This document shows, one piece after another, positions 38,101-51,327 of a DNA stretch of 64,000 nt. Position 1 is the stretch's first letter; the number at the start of each line of letters is the position of its first letter. The notes under the pieces are model-generated. The model had not been told where the DNA came from and made no database searches. It was given only the letters and a program-made list of their open reading frames with translations. Source of the stretch: Lineolata rhizophorae (taxonomy: Eukaryota > Ascomycota > Dothideomycetes > Lineolatales > Lineolataceae). The translations under genes were made by a program, and so were the position numbers. The stretch is from the NCBI GenBank assembly GCA_010093515.1, contig MU001708.1, positions 108,754 to 172,753 on the forward strand, read 5' to 3'.

Positions 38101-40528
38101 AAGGAGAACGACCAGTATGACTCTCTGGTCGTCGGCAAGTACTGCGAGAAGCGCGATCCGAACCTGGCCTACATTGCCTACCGCAAAGGCCAGAATGATC
38201 TCGAGCTCATCAACATTACGAACGAAAACGCGATGTTCCGTGCCCAGGCCCGTTACTTGCTCGAGCGCGCTGATCCGGAGATCTGGGCTTATGTACTAAG
38301 CCCAAACAACATCCATCGGCGATCGCTGGTTGACCAAGTCATCTCCACCGCTGTGCCTGAGTCGCAGGATCCGGATAAGGTTTCTGTGGCCGTCAAGGCG
38401 TTCATTGGTGGTGACATGCCCGCTGAGCTGATCGAGCTACTCGAGAAGATCATCCTCGAGCCATCTTCCTTCAGCGACAACCCTACTTTGCAGAACTTGC
38501 TCATGCTTACTGCCGCAAAATCTGATAAGAGCCGCATGATGGGCTACATCCAGCAGCTCTCAGCGTACTCCCCCGAGGATATTGCTAATCAGTGCATCGA
38601 GCTCGGCATGTTCGAGGAAGCATTTGAAATCTACAAGAAGCAGAACAACCATGTCGAAGCAACCAACGTGCTCGTCGACCATATTGTCAGCATTGACCGT
38701 GCTCAGGATTATGCCGATCGTGTTGACCTTCCGGAGGTTTGGAGCAAGGTGGCTAAAGCTCAGCTTGATGGCCTGCGTGTGAGCGACTCTATCGAGTCGT
38801 ACATCCGTGCACAGGATCCAACTAACTACAATGAAGTCATCGAGATTGCCACCCACGCCGGCAAGGACGAAGATCTCATCAAGTTCCTCAAGATGGCTCG
38901 CAAGAAGATGCGTGAGCCACCCATCGACACTGCCCTAGCTTTCTGCTACGCCCGCACCAACCAGCTTCCGGAGCTGGAGGACTTTCTGCGCGCTACCAAT
39001 GTCGCGGATGTCGAGGCCTCCGGTGACAAGGCGTACGAGGAGGGCTTCCACGAAGCCGCCAAGATCTTCTACACCAGCATCTCCAATTGGGCTAAGCTGG
39101 CTACGACACTCGTCCACCTCGAGGACTACCAAGCTGCCGTGGAGTGCGCGCGCAAGGCCAATAGCACTAAGGTGTGGAAGCAGGTCAACGAGGCCTGCGT
39201 CGACAAGAAGGAATTCCGCCTCGCCCAAATTTGCGGTCTCAACCTCATCGTGCATGCCGAGGAGCTTGCGGATCTGGTCAAGCAGTACGAATGGAACGGC
39301 TACTTCGACGAACTCATCGCGCTGTTGGAGGCTGGCCTGGGCCTGGAACGTGCGCACATGGGCATGTTCACGGAGCTTGGGATCGCGCTCTCAAAGTACC
39401 ACCCAGATCGCGTGATGGAGCACCTTCGTCTATTCTGGTCTCGCATCAACATCCCGAAGATGATTCGGGCGTGCGAGGAAGCGCATCTCTGGCCGGAGCT
39501 TGTCTTCCTGTACGCTCATTATGATGAGTGGGATAATGCTGCTCTTGCTATGATGGAGCGTGCTGCCGATGCCTGGGAGCACCATTCCTTTAAGGATACC
39601 GTCGTTAAGGTTGCTAACTTGGAGATCTATTACCGCGCCCTTAACTTCTACCTCCAGGAGCAGCCATCGCTTCTTACGGACCTTCTGCAAGCCCTCACTC
39701 CGCGTATCGATGTCAACCGTGTCGTGCGCATGTTCGAGAAGAGCGACAACATCCCTCTAATAAAGCCGTTCCTGCTCAACGTGCAGCCACAGAACAAGCG
39801 CGCCGTTAACAACGCTATCAATGACCTGCTCATCGAAGAGGAGGACTACAAGACGCTGCGCGACTCGGTCGAGAACTACGACAACTATGACGCCGTCGAC
39901 CTAGCTCAGCGCCTCGAGCGCCACGAGCTCGTCTTCTTCCGTCAGATCGCGGCCAACATCTACCGCAAGAACAAGCGCTGGGACAAGAGCATCGCACTCT
40001 CGAAGCAGGACAAGCTGTTCAAAGACGCTATTGAGACGGCTGCTATGTCCGGCAAGCCCGAGGTCGTCGAGGACCTGCTCCGCTACTTTGTCGACATCGG
40101 CTCTCGTGAGTGCTACGTCGGCATGTTGTACGCGTGCTATGACCTCATCCGTCCCGATGTCGTGCTTGAGGTTTCGTGGCGAAGCGGGCTCAATGACTTC
40201 ACCATGGTACGTTTCAATCCGATGATACGATCGTTTCTGCGGAATGACATTATTAACGTGTAACCCACAGCCCTACATGATCAATCTACTCAGCCAGCAA
40301 GTTGCCACGATCGACATGCTCAAGAAGGACAACGAGGAGCGCAAGGCGAGGGAGGCCACGCAGCAGAAGGAAGAGGACAACACGCCCATTCTGGGTGGCT
40401 CCCGCCTCATGCTGACCCAGGGCCCCGCCGGCGGTCCTCCGCCGCCCCCGCCTGCGGCTGTATCTCCCGCCCCGTATGCCCAGCCCAATGGCATCCCGGC
40501 CCAGCCCACTGGGTTCCGTGGCTTCTGA
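35146..40528 (+). CDS. chc1: Clathrin heavy chain
   Basis: Six exons: 35146-35181, 35240-35260, 35341-35367, 35429-35800, 35863-40206, 40271-40528; all junctions keep frame, giving about 1685 residues, the normal length. Exons 2 and 3 are only 21 and 27 nt. The start MSLPIKFTELLQ is the usual one for fungal clathrin. Residues 1 to about 360 form the seven-bladed propeller that binds adaptors (for example TLESDAYICVR, HFWRWFSD, GHQIISYRVSDDGQW). The rest is the alpha-solenoid of clathrin repeats, followed by the hub. The last exon encodes the trimerisation end and a Pro-rich tail (PPPPPP, PTGFRGF). The product forms triskelia that coat endocytic and trans-Golgi vesicles. The frame is intact and codon use is strongly biased, as expected of an abundant protein. 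I see no anomaly apart from the micro-exons. Confidence 0.97.
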
Positions 40529-42574
40529 GCCCACGGCATGAGGTGAGGTGATCGATCAGTAATGACGGCTGGATGAAGCAGGGCCGAGTGGACAGTCTAG
40601 GAAGATGCGATTTGAACGAGTGGACGAACAATGCGGGCGCAGCCGGTAGACAAGAAAAAGCTGACTACGAAAGTTGGTTGTGCACGTTTTGAAACGCGGC
40701 GAGCGGCTTTGGCTTTTCTTTTGGGCTGCAAAACCCGGACTCCCTACTACCCCCTTGACCCCTAAACTCTCAAAGCCGATGAATGCTGTGGTAAAGCAAG
40801 CTCTCAGTATTCTCTGGCAACAGGTTTGCGGCTGCTACCGTTTTTTCATGTTTCGTGTTTCTATTTCTCTTTTTGGACTCTTCGGAGCCTTAAACGTGTC
40901 TGCTTTACAATTTGTGTAGTATGCTGCCGATGTGGAGAGGTCGGCCTGGTCCGTAGAGGGAGGAGTGCGCAAAAAACTTACTAATGATGCTGCTCCGGGG
41001 ACTAAGCTGGCTACTCCTTACTGGCAGAAGGACTTGGTAGTCTGATTTGGTTTTGGTTTTCCTCTTTTCTCTTTTCTTTCTCCCTGGCTTTCAAAACATG
41101 TGTATTCTAGTGCATTGAGATCGAGTCCCATGGTTTCCTCTACTGCGGTGGTCATTGGTCAACGAATGAAGTGGCCACTTAGTGAATGTGTCCAGGCCTT
41201 TTCGTCCACACTCCTCCTAATCCTCTCGGAACAATCTAGAGCTGACGTCTGACCATGGCCCGAGGTGGTTTGATCGTTCTCTTTAAAAATCTACGATTGC
41301 GCTTCCTTCCTGCCCGAATTCCTTCCCGTCGCGCAGGCCGTTGTCCGGCTTTGCCCGGACTTCCTTTCCCTCGGAAAAGAGGATGTCGACGATTTTCGTT
41401 GACCCGAGCGTAGCCGGCTTCGGATCGGTCCCTTCCCGTCTAGGAGTGGCATTGAAATCATTTCCACCGACCCCCCGCACCTTGCTTTCCCAGATCCACG
41501 CTAAGGCGCGCTGCGGGCTTGGGGTAATGGGGGCCCCGGCACGAGCTGCATCAGACGTCACGGAGCCCATGCAGAGTACACGGACCGCTGCCAGCGTCAC
41601 CGGCCCCGAGCTGAGCCCTGCCGTGCCAAGCGGGTGGGCAGGGCGTCCTCAGGCTGGCTGCTGGTGGCCGTTGGCGGGGCAAAGATGATGTTTAAGGCAC
41701 CTTGGATATCTACGTAGTACTGCTGGCGCTGCTATCGCCCTCCATACGTAGCTACTGCTTACGGAGTTGTAGAATTCGCTATCGCTTTCCCCTTGCGCCC
41801 ATTTGACTTTCCCCCATCTGCCCGACGCGTACGCGCCAATTCCGTCAAGATCTGCATGCGAGGTGCTCAGCATCCCGTCATTCGCATGTTGCTCCACTGG
41901 CTCCACTCCACTCCGCGCAGCTCGCCAATGCCGGCGCCGGCGCCGGCACGCCTTGGCGACCTTTTCGCACACATCCCATCCCGCGGGGCTGGAGCCGCGT
42001 GCGTCGCAGACTGGTACCTGTGTCCTGTGCGCTGCTCTTTCTTGCCGGGGACGCGAGAAGTTGGCGGTGAGGAACAGGTACGCGAACACGGCAGCGGCAA
42101 GCAGCAGGGCATGTGTCGCAGGGCAGCGCCGGCCGGAGAAAACTAGATACCTGCCTGTGTCGTAGTACTTGGCGAGGTTTCGGCGCCCCGGGCGTCGCGC
42201 CCGTGCGACGAGATAGATATACATGTACATACTGTAGATATGGCGGAGCGGAAGGAGTGGAAGCTCCACCGAGCATCGACGGGCAGTACTTCCGTACCCG
42301 TACAACGGATACGCCTTCTTGACCGGCGTGCTCTCAGCCCTCTCTCAGGCAGTGTCCCGTGCCGGCTGTCTTGGGCTTGCAATGGGCTTCCTAGGCAGAC
42401 GTAACCAGTAATAACAGCCAACGGAAAGCAATAGAAAAAAAAGGCACAGGAAGATTCCGTGGGTCATCTGGGCCCCGGCCGCTGCCATTGGTCCAACCGC
42501 GAGAGCTCTTATCACTGCCAGCCCTGCCGGTGACCGGCGTGCGCGCGAATTTTTGGTTGTCATTCCGCCGTCGC

Positions 42575-42605
<31 letters not shown>

Positions 42606-43112
42606 CGTTTGTGCGTTAGAGAAGCAAATAAAAAGCAAAAAGGAAATTCGGTTCCAGGCCCCTACCTAGCTATGTACGTTGCATCATTCGTGACAAAATT
42701 TTATTTTGTGACGATAACCTCCAAAATGATGCAGGACAGCAAAAAGGAAAAGCTGGCACAATTGACGTGGGAGAATTGCGCCATGGTTCACAAACTGGCA
42801 TCACAGAAGAGCATTGAAAAAAAAATTTTCAGCCTGCTTAGCTTTCTCAATTCTCACTAAGGCTCACCCACCAGAGCATTTAGTTACCAAACACCTCACG
42901 GCAGTAGGAAATGGGATCGGCACTTTTGTAGTCGTGTAAAAGGATCCATGAAGCTATTCTCTTCAGTCTATCCGTGGGGTCGCTCTCCAGAAGAACCAGC
43001 TAGATACAATACAAAACGCACGACACTATCAGGTAATGGGTGATTTTAGGTTTGTGATAGAACTCCAACAGCCCCAGGAACACTTTGCACAGGTCCATCA
43101 CAGCCTCTCCAC
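40529..43112. other. Intergenic region between convergent clathrin and pyruvate carboxylase genes
   Basis: Two 3' UTRs face each other here. No supported gene. Pyrimidine-rich patches near 41.06 kb, a GC-rich central part at 41.5-42.1 kb, and a 29-base G homopolymer at 42577-42605. Confidence 0.6.
42577..42605 (+). repeat. 29-base G homopolymer
   Basis: Uninterrupted run of 29 G following TCGCCC. Such runs can form G-quadruplexes and are length-unstable; the exact length may be wrong for technical reasons. Confidence 0.9.
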
Positions 43113-46100
43113 CTACTTGACAATCTTGCACACGAGATCCTGCGAGTCCACCGAGTCGCCCTCCCGGACTCCCAGCGAGCCAATCTTGCCCGAGTGGGGT
43201 GCCGAGATGACCATTTCCTGTCACACAAGAGTCAGCAAAACCATCGCTATAGATAGAGCAGGAATAAGGACAGAATAGACATACCATCTTCATTGCGCTG
43301 AGCACAGCAATTGGATCGCCCTTGTTGACGTCGGTGCCATCATGGACCCGCACCTCGACGACCACGCCCGCCATGGGTGAGCCGACCTGGCTGGTGTCGT
43401 TCGGGTCGGCTTTGGGCCTCTTTGTGTCCTCGACGGCGGCATGGAGGTCGTCGACAGTGACCTGGCGCACCTCGCCGTTCATCTCGTAGAAGACCTCGCG
43501 CTGGCCCTTCTGCTCCGAGAGCGGGCCGACGGCCAGCAGCTTGAGGATGAGCACCTTGCCCTTCTCGAGCTCGACGTGGAACTCCTCGCCGATCTCGGGC
43601 CGGGCCAGAAAGTACCGCGTCGGCACCACCGACAGGTCCCCGTACTTGCTCGTCCACTTCTTGTAGTCGTCGAACACCTTGGGGTACATGACGTACGAGG
43701 CTAGGTCCGTCTCAGTGACGCCGCCCCACTTCTCCTTGAGTTCCTTGCGCGCCTTGTCGAAGTTGTACGGCTCGAGGTAGAGACCGGGGCGCTTGTCCAT
43801 CTTGCGGCGCCCGCGTAGAGCCTTCGAGCGCAGAGGCTCGGGGAAGCCGCCATATGGTTGACCCATGAGACCTTCGAAGAATTCGAGCACCGAGCTGGGG
43901 AAGTCTAGCTGGTCCGCCTTCTCCTCCACGTCCTTCTTGCTCAGCTTGTTAGACACCATGAACTGAGCCAGATCGCCGACGACCTTGGACGTCGGCGTCA
44001 CCTTCACGATGTCACCGAGGAGATCATTGGCATCCTCGTAGGCCTTCTTGGTCTGTGCCCACTGCTCGCCGAGACCCTGCTGCGAGGCCTGGAAAATGAG
44101 GTTGGTTAGCTGACCACCCGGGATCTCGTGCTCGTAGACTTCCGGATCGGGGCCTGTGAGGCCGGCCTCAAAAGGAGAGTAAAGAAGGCGAAGCTGCGCC
44201 CAGTAGCTGTCAAGCTGCCTAATCATGTGGCCGTCCAAGCCAGCATCAAACTCGCTGCCCTCAAGGGAGGCAAGGACGGCACTAAGGCTTGGCTGCGAGG
44301 TCATGCCAGACATGCTAGCAGTAGCAGCATCAACCGCATCGGCTCCTGCATGAGCGCAAGCAACCATTGACGCGACACCGGTACCAGCTGAGTCATGAGT
44401 GTGGACATGAATAGGCATATCGGGATACTTTTTCCTGAGGGAGCCAACCAGCATCGTGGCGGCCTTCGGCTTGAGTACGCCGGCCATATCCTTAATGCCA
44501 ATGACGTGAGCTCCCATCTTGACGATCTTCTCAGCGAGGTCCATGTAGTAGTCAAAGTTGTACTTCTTCTTGGGGTTGAGCATGTCACCGCTGTAGCACA
44601 TGGTACCCTCAGCAACACCTCCGGCCTTGAGAACGGCTTTAACACCGACTTCTAGTTGATCGACGTCGTTTAGCGCGTCGAAGACACGGAAGATGTCAAC
44701 ACCGTGCTTCTTGGCTTGTTCGCAGAAGTGGTAGATGGCATTATCGGGCAGCGAAGAGTACGCCACACCATTGGCGCCACGCAGAAGCATCTGGAAGGGA
44801 ATGTTCGGCACGAGCTTCCTCATCTTCTTCAAGCGATCCCACGGATCCTCATACAAGAAGCGCATGGCGACGTCGAATGTCGCACCGCCCCAGCACTCGA
44901 GAGCCCAAGCGTTGGAAAGAGCATGGCTAGTCTCTTTGGCGACGTTGAGCATGTCAACCGTCCGCACCCTGGTTGCGAGCAGCGACTGATGAGCATCACG
45001 CCAAGTAGTGTCCATGATAAGGCATCCTTTGTGTGCGCGGACGGCCTTGGCAAAAGCTTCAGGTCCTTCCTTGACAATGATATTCCTCCAGCCCTTTTGG
45101 CATGGCTCGGTGGCGTCAATAGCATTTCCGTGGCTATCTTCAAGCGAAGGGACGACAATTTCACCCTTGAACTTCGGGTCTCCAATCTGGCCCTTGATCT
45201 GACTACCGTTGACGGCAATGTCGCCTAGATAGGAGAGTAGCTTCTGCGCGCGGTTTTGGCTCCCGATAAGAGCGAAGAGTTCGGGGCTGTCGCCATTAGT
45301 ATGATTTCATTTTAGGTTTCCGACAGGAGAGTACGTACGTGTCGTCGATGAAGGTGGTCCAGCATGTACCTTCAATAAATGTCGGGTGGGTTAGAAGAGA
45401 AGCCAGGAAAGGAATGTTGGTCTTGACACCACGGATACGGAATTCCACCAGTGCTCGGAGCATCTTCCGGCGAACAATCTCATAAGTCGAGCCATGGCAA
45501 GTACACTTGACCAGCATGGAATCGTAGTGCGGAGTGATCACAGCACCGGCAAAACCGTTTCCACCGTCCAGACGCACACCATTTCCGCCAGCGGAACGAT
45601 AAACTTCAATTTTTCCGGTATCGGGCGCGAACCCCTTGGCCGGGTCTTCGGTAGTGATACGACATTGGATGGCGAAGCCGCGAGTGGAGATCCGATCCTG
45701 CGTGAGTCCGAGCTGCGGAAGCGAGGCACCGGCAGCAATCTGGATCTGAGCCGCGACAACGTCAATGCCAGTGATCTCCTCAGTGATTGTGTGTTCGACT
45801 TGACTACAGCATAGTCAGTAAACTGCTAGTTTACTAGATTATTTTATTTGTGTCTCACATGCGAGGGTTGATCTCAATGAAGTAATAGCGGTTCTGTTGG
45901 TCCACTAGGAACTCAGCGGTGCCGGCGTTGCGATAATTGACCGATTTGGCTAGCTTCACAGCATCGGCCAAGATGCTGTCGCGCGTTTCCACGGGCAAAT
46001 CCTTGGCGGGTGCCAGCTCGACCACCTTCTGGTGTCGGCGCTGAACGGAGCAATCGCGCTCGTAGAGGTGCACAACATTGCCGTGATTATCGCCCAGCAA

Positions 46101-46895
46101 TTGGACTTCGATGTGCTTTGGCCTGTCCAAGAAGCGCTCGACGAAGACGGTTCCGTTGCCGAAGGCCGATTTGGCCTCTGACGTAGCTCGCTCGAAAGAG
46201 TCCTTCAGGCTCTCCTGGTTGCGGACGACGCGCATACCGCGGCCGCCACCACCAAAAGCAGCTTTGATGATGATAGGGAAGCCATATTCGTCTGTGAAGG
46301 CCTTCACCTCCTCGAACTTTGCGACAGGGCCCGGAGTGCCAGGGACGACGGGTACTTCGCATTCGATTGCGAGCTTGCGAGCGGAGACCTTGTCGCCCAG
46401 CCGGTCAATGGTCTCGGGCGTGGGGCCGACCCAGATAAGGCCGGAATCCTCGACCTTCTGGGCGAACTCGGCATTCTCGGACAAGAAGCCGTAGCCCGGA
46501 TGGATCATGTTAACGTCGTGCTGGAGGGCGATCTTGATGATCTCGTCGCCGGCGAGGTAGGACCCGACCGGCGTGTACTGACCGCGCTTGCCGATGATGT
46601 AGGCCTCGTCAGCCTTCTGGCGGTGCATGCTGAGGCGATCCTCATAGCTGAAGACGGCCACGGTGTGCAGCGAGAGCTCGTGAGCAGTGCGAAAGATGCG
46701 GATGGGGATCTCGCCGCGATTGGCAACCAAAATCTTCTTCAATTGCATGATGGAGCTGTTGGCCCGCAACCGCTGGTGCACCGAGTTCCGCACATGGTGG
46801 TGGTCGTGCTCCTCGTCCTCAACGACGGCCTGCTGGTTCGCGTTCGCGTTCGAGTCCGCCGCGGCGTCCGTCATGGCGATGGGTGATTGATTCAT
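43113..46895 (-). CDS. pyc: Pyruvate carboxylase, cytosolic type
   Basis: Four exons on the minus strand: 46895-45859, 45803-45339, 45286-43285, 43217-43113; introns of 55, 52 and 67 nt; about 1202 residues. It makes oxaloacetate from pyruvate, bicarbonate and ATP. Biotin carboxylase domain at about residues 50-500: KKILVANRGEIPIRIF, the ATP-binding KAAFGGGGRGMR, and ERDCSVQRRHQK. Carboxyltransferase domain from about residue 590: DTTWRDAHQSLLATR, LRGANGVAY, and the metal-site HVHTHDSAGTG. The biotin-carrier domain ends the protein: AMKM with biotinylated Lys at about 1167. The last intron falls directly after the AMKM Met codon. The N-terminus has no mitochondrial presequence but an acidic His-rich leader, like the cytosolic enzymes of other filamentous fungi. 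A second in-frame Met at 46874 could also start the protein. All catalytic motifs are intact. Confidence 0.97.
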
Positions 46896-47509
46896 TTGGA
46901 AGGATAACGAGGGAAAGGGCGGGAGGAGGGCTTGCAGAAATAAGGGCGGGCGGAGTTGTTGGGAGAAAAGAAGGCCGGCTGGCGGCGGCCGTCGAGGAGG
47001 GGCACTGAAACTGGCTGGAGGAGCTACGGCCACAGCAACCAAGGTGGGGTTGCAGGGGTGCAGGGCAACTTTTACGCTGCGATCCCGGTCGGGGCGCCGG
47101 CAAAGGTGAGCATGGGTCCGCCTGCCCCGGGCCGCTTATCTGAGCGGATCGGGGCACGAGAAAATGTTTTGCCTCTCGCAGATGCCCGTCACTTTCTGTC
47201 TACAAGCCTCTTCGCTCTGACAGTTGAGCGCCCAGAAATACATGGCTTTATGGTGTCCCAGAGTTTCCAAGACTAGGATTACTACTCGCGCAGATCGCAG
47301 AAACCAACTTGTAGTCCGCCAATGGATAGATCGAAGCTATTCAGCGAATCCCTCAACGAATCCATCCCCAACAACGAGCAAGGCCAGTCAATCCTTCAGG
47401 CTCAGTCAATGTGCTCCGGCTCGACGCTGTATCGATCCCACGAGCCCACTGAAACACCAGCCCCATATAGATCAACCCCCACCCAATGGCTATTCTGCAT
47501 CTTACTACT
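46896..47509. other. Pyruvate carboxylase promoter region
   Basis: About 600 bases between the pyruvate carboxylase start and the end of a broken gene on the same strand. Nothing coding is seen. It must contain the pyc promoter; no specific factor site was recognised. Confidence 0.5.
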
Positions 47510-48418
47510 TCAACCTCGCTGGTCATGTAGCGCCGCAAACAGAAGTTCCTCCTCGGGGTTGCGGATGGGCAGGACACGGTCTTTTTGCTCTCCGGCGGCG
47601 GCCGCGTCTGCAAGCACGTAGCGTCCGGTTTGGCGGTTTCGTTTCACACGGCAGCCAACCGCCTTGGCTGTCAAAAACAGCCCGCCCCTAGGGGGAGAGC
47701 TTTCGATCCCTTCTCTTTCAATTTCTTGGTTCCACAAGGGACGGTCGAGGACGAAGTAATGCACCGGATACTGATTCTGTGCAGGCTCAATCGCCTCGTG
47801 CGGCTGGCCGTCGCGGAATGTCGGTAGGCCGGTGTCGGGACCTAGAACTGGTGCAAACGATGTCGGTGAAAGATCCTTCTTAGCCGCTGTAATAGGTAAG
47901 ATAGTTGCAGCTGGAATGCAGCGCTGCACATGGTTCGCTGTTTCTTTGTCGAATTTGCACTACAAATTCCAAGACAGGCCCCGTCTGAGTATAAGAGGTA
48001 GGGACGACAGTTCAAGAAGGTTTTGAACGTCCCAATGACTCGCGAAGGGTGCTTTTTGCTTCAGAAGCACGAACTTGTTCTCTAAATCAGAACCTGCGGC
48101 TGAATAGCGTCTGGTGCAATCTCTGCCGCCATTCTTCCACTTTGCCAGTAGGCATTTGTACTCGTACGTGCAGCGATCGCACCCTCGGGGCTCATAGTAG
48201 CGACGAACGCCAAACCAATGCAAGTTCGAGATTGTGGGTCTTCGGCAATCAAAATAAACCAAAACTGCAGTGAGAACTTCATTGTCGGTAAATCCGAAAA
48301 GACGCTTCCAGCGCCAGGTTACCTCTCCAGAGAAGAAGATTCGACGGGGATCAAATGTTCGAGGGTCGCGACCTGACTCATGCAGGTCTGGCAGGCGTTG
48401 TTTCTGTGAGGATGGCAT
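47510..48418 (-). pseudogene. Unknown gene interrupted by one in-frame TAG
   Basis: Reading leftward from ATG at 48416-48418, one frame runs for 303 codons to 47510 with a single interruption, TAG at 47960-47962. The flanking residues read SWNL before and CKFDKETANHVQRC after, which looks like continuous protein. TAG could come from CAG by a C-to-T change at CpA, the favoured RIP dinucleotide. I do not recognise the family. The first half has several Trp and Cys (CDRCTYEYKC) and a hydrophobic stretch near VLTAVLVYF; the second half ends NPEEELLFAALHDQRG. An unseen intron could remove the TAG, but I found no convincing splice sites around it. It may be a lineage-specific accessory gene in decay, or a chance frame. 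Confidence 0.4.
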
Positions 48419-51327
48419 GTTAAAATAAATAAATTAAAAAAAAGCCCTTTGTGCTAGATCAAGATGTTTTTGATTCCCAAAATCATGCTCAGCAGTGTAG
48501 AAGAGGACCTGTCAAAATTTGAAAGGAAAACGTTGCCTACCTAGGTAGGGAACAAGAGTAGCCACGAACTACTTGGAGAAAGTGCCAGCTACAGAAGGAA
48601 AGCGTGTCCAATAGACTAGTTCATGTCAGAGGCACGTGTTGTGAAACATAAGGCATTTTTTGAGGAATTTGCAGCCCACCAAGATGCCGGATATTTAAAT
48701 TGTGTCGTCAGCTGAGACGAATTATGGGATGTATTTTTGAGAGCCGCACTGATACAACATGAACATTGCGTCGGAAACGCGTGCAACTCTTGCCACCTTA
48801 ATTGCCAATGCAATTCTCCGAGATGTGAAAGCAAGCTCAATAACGAAGAAAGTGCTCGAGTCCACAGTCTGTAGTAATCGGGCCTGTTTCGGACTGGAAA
48901 TATCGAATTTGTCTGCCTCAGATACGGAACAAGCACCTATTGGAAGCTAAGCATGTCCTGGTCAGGTCCTTTATATATCTATGTAATACTTGTTAGAGTG
49001 CACAGCAAGTCAACAACTTGAAATGCTACACTAAACAAATCAAACAAACCCGTGCAGCATGCTTCGCCGACTGTCTATAAGAACTTACGATGCTTTCTAT
49101 AGCCGACCTTTAGTGTCGGTCATAACGAGTCGTTAAAATCCTTCTACATGGTCTTAGTATCGCTTGGTATTTTCACGAAGTTATTTGGCTATTTGGAATC
49201 TCAACTGCACTTTATCATGTTACTTTGCGTAGTGAAATTACTGTAAAAGACCGCATGATCACCTCAATAGGAAAGTAGAATGTCCTGTATTCCAAAACCC
49301 ACATTAGAAACGCCAATACAAAACTTCACATAAAATCTAGTTGTACTTTTGCGTCCACAGTTCTAGCAATCAAAAACGTTTTGTCTGCATCTCATCTCTG
49401 AGATCCCGTCATGCGAGAAGCAATCTATTGAAAGATATGTGTCTGCATATCGCACGTCGCCTTGGCCATATAGCTTTAGTTAACGTGTAGAGTTGGATCT
49501 CTCAGTCAGCTTTCACGATTTTTAGTCTAAGACACATCAGCCATGCTCAAGACCAAATCAACCACTTGTTAAACAGGCGCCTTTGTAAGGTCCATTGCAC
49601 GTATCAATTCTTATCAACAAGTCCTCTTGGGCAGCAGGCTTTGGCACTTCAGTTCATGTATTCAAGGACATGTTCCGATTAGGCTGACAGTCCAGCCTCT
49701 TCGATCCTGGTTCGGTTCATCGTAAAGAATATCATTTCTCTGGTACATAATCTCTCCGTCCCTGAATTCTGTTCTCCCCGTATACTAAACGCTACCTCGA
49801 CTAAGTTGACATCCCTTTCAGTCACAATGGACGGAGGCTGGGCACCAGTTTTGGAGACGTGGCTTCTCTAGTAACGGCAATAGCAGCCACGCAGCAATTT
49901 GGAAATGTACTGTACACCCTCTATACACGCCAATCGCTGCAAGAACTTATCCTTGCCTTGAACAATGACATAGATATCTCCCAAGGCGTTATCATGATAG
50001 CAACATCTACGACGAAGAAACCGGCAAAGCCATGACGATGCGGGGCGAGATCGAAACCATGGCGATGAACAAATTTGTCTCGGCAAGAGATGAAGATCAG
50101 CCGACCCCAATGAGCACAATGATAATATATCTCTCTGTGGCTATGGTGAAGACTATTCTCAGTTCATCTTAGCTTCTGCCATCATGATATATGTGTATCA
50201 CTCGATAGAAAGGTCGATGGAAGAAACCCCGAGCGCTCTTCGGGGGGAAATCGACAAGTGCGCAATTGCAGTGCTCAGTCGCGACAGCGTGTACAATATG
50301 CGCAAAAATACAAGAGCAAGTATGACACGGTCCAGAAGAAAGTTCCTCACATTTCTAAGCACACCCTGTTTCTTCCGCCACGGCCTATAAACCTTTCGTG
50401 CCGATGATTTAGTTCGGGTGCATATGGCGTGCAGCCGAGCTCGTAGAAGGGAAGACTTATATTGTGATACTTTGGGGTTTGAACTGAAAATGTCGTGGAG
50501 ACATTCTACCACTGTATACCCTTGGTTCGTATATACGGGTGGATGGCCTATTTGTCCTAGAGGTGAGATCCATAATCGGTACCTAACACATCGAAAAGTA
50601 AAGTTAGCCGAAATTCTAAGTAGGAACTTAGCAAGTCAAGGGAACACGGAAAACCGACTGACTATAAGTGGGTGCTAGTAGTTAAGTTTTCAGAAAGCCA
50701 AGCCGAGCTGAGCTAGTTGCAGCTACAGCAAACATGCTATATATTTTACCACTCTGTTTGCAAGGATAACCTATCAACATGCTTATACAGTGGAGAAATA
50801 AGGCCGAATGATTTGATGACAAGATCAATTATCAGCCTCTTCTGGAACATGAAACTCCTTGCGGATTGCCAAGCCGATTGATTTATGTGCGCGTAGGAGG
50901 TGGCACGGAGACGGAAAAGCTGTATGTTTATAGAGTTCGTCGCATTAGCAATACCCATTGCCCTATTAGCTAAGAAAAAGTACCTTTAAGAGCAGTGATA
51001 GAGGCCTCTAGATTTGGAGGTAAATCTTCCGTCAACCTGTATTGAGATGTCAAGTCAACGCTAGGTCTATTAATCACGTGATGATGACCAGCCACCGGTG
51101 GCCATGTAAGACCCTGACTAGGTCCAGGCGCCAATGACGCATGAGGGACTGTCGCCCTGCTAGCTGGCCCAGCTCTCCTACAAACGTCGTAAGACTGAAG
51201 ACTAACTCTCCTCATACCACCTATCTACCTTCCTTTGTGACTCACTCCAAGGGCTGATCGAACCTTCATGAACTGGGAGTTCTTATGCTCATAATTTAGC
51301 CGTAAACTGCGTACGGTAATTTTCAAC
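48419..51327. other. AT-rich gene-free region
   Basis: Nearly 3 kb without a supported gene, clearly AT-richer than the left part of the window. Only short frames exist. At 49827 an ATG opens a short frame (MDGGWAPVLET) that stops after 14 codons, while the next frame continues as a hydrophobic stretch (VASLVTAIAATQQFGN); this might be a shifted gene remnant but I cannot identify it. The last few hundred bases should contain the promoter of the J-domain gene. Confidence 0.5.

Noticed and set aside
42609-42860. Short + strand frame after the poly-G run
   Set aside because: 83 codons without a recognisable family, located in the shared 3' region of two convergent genes.
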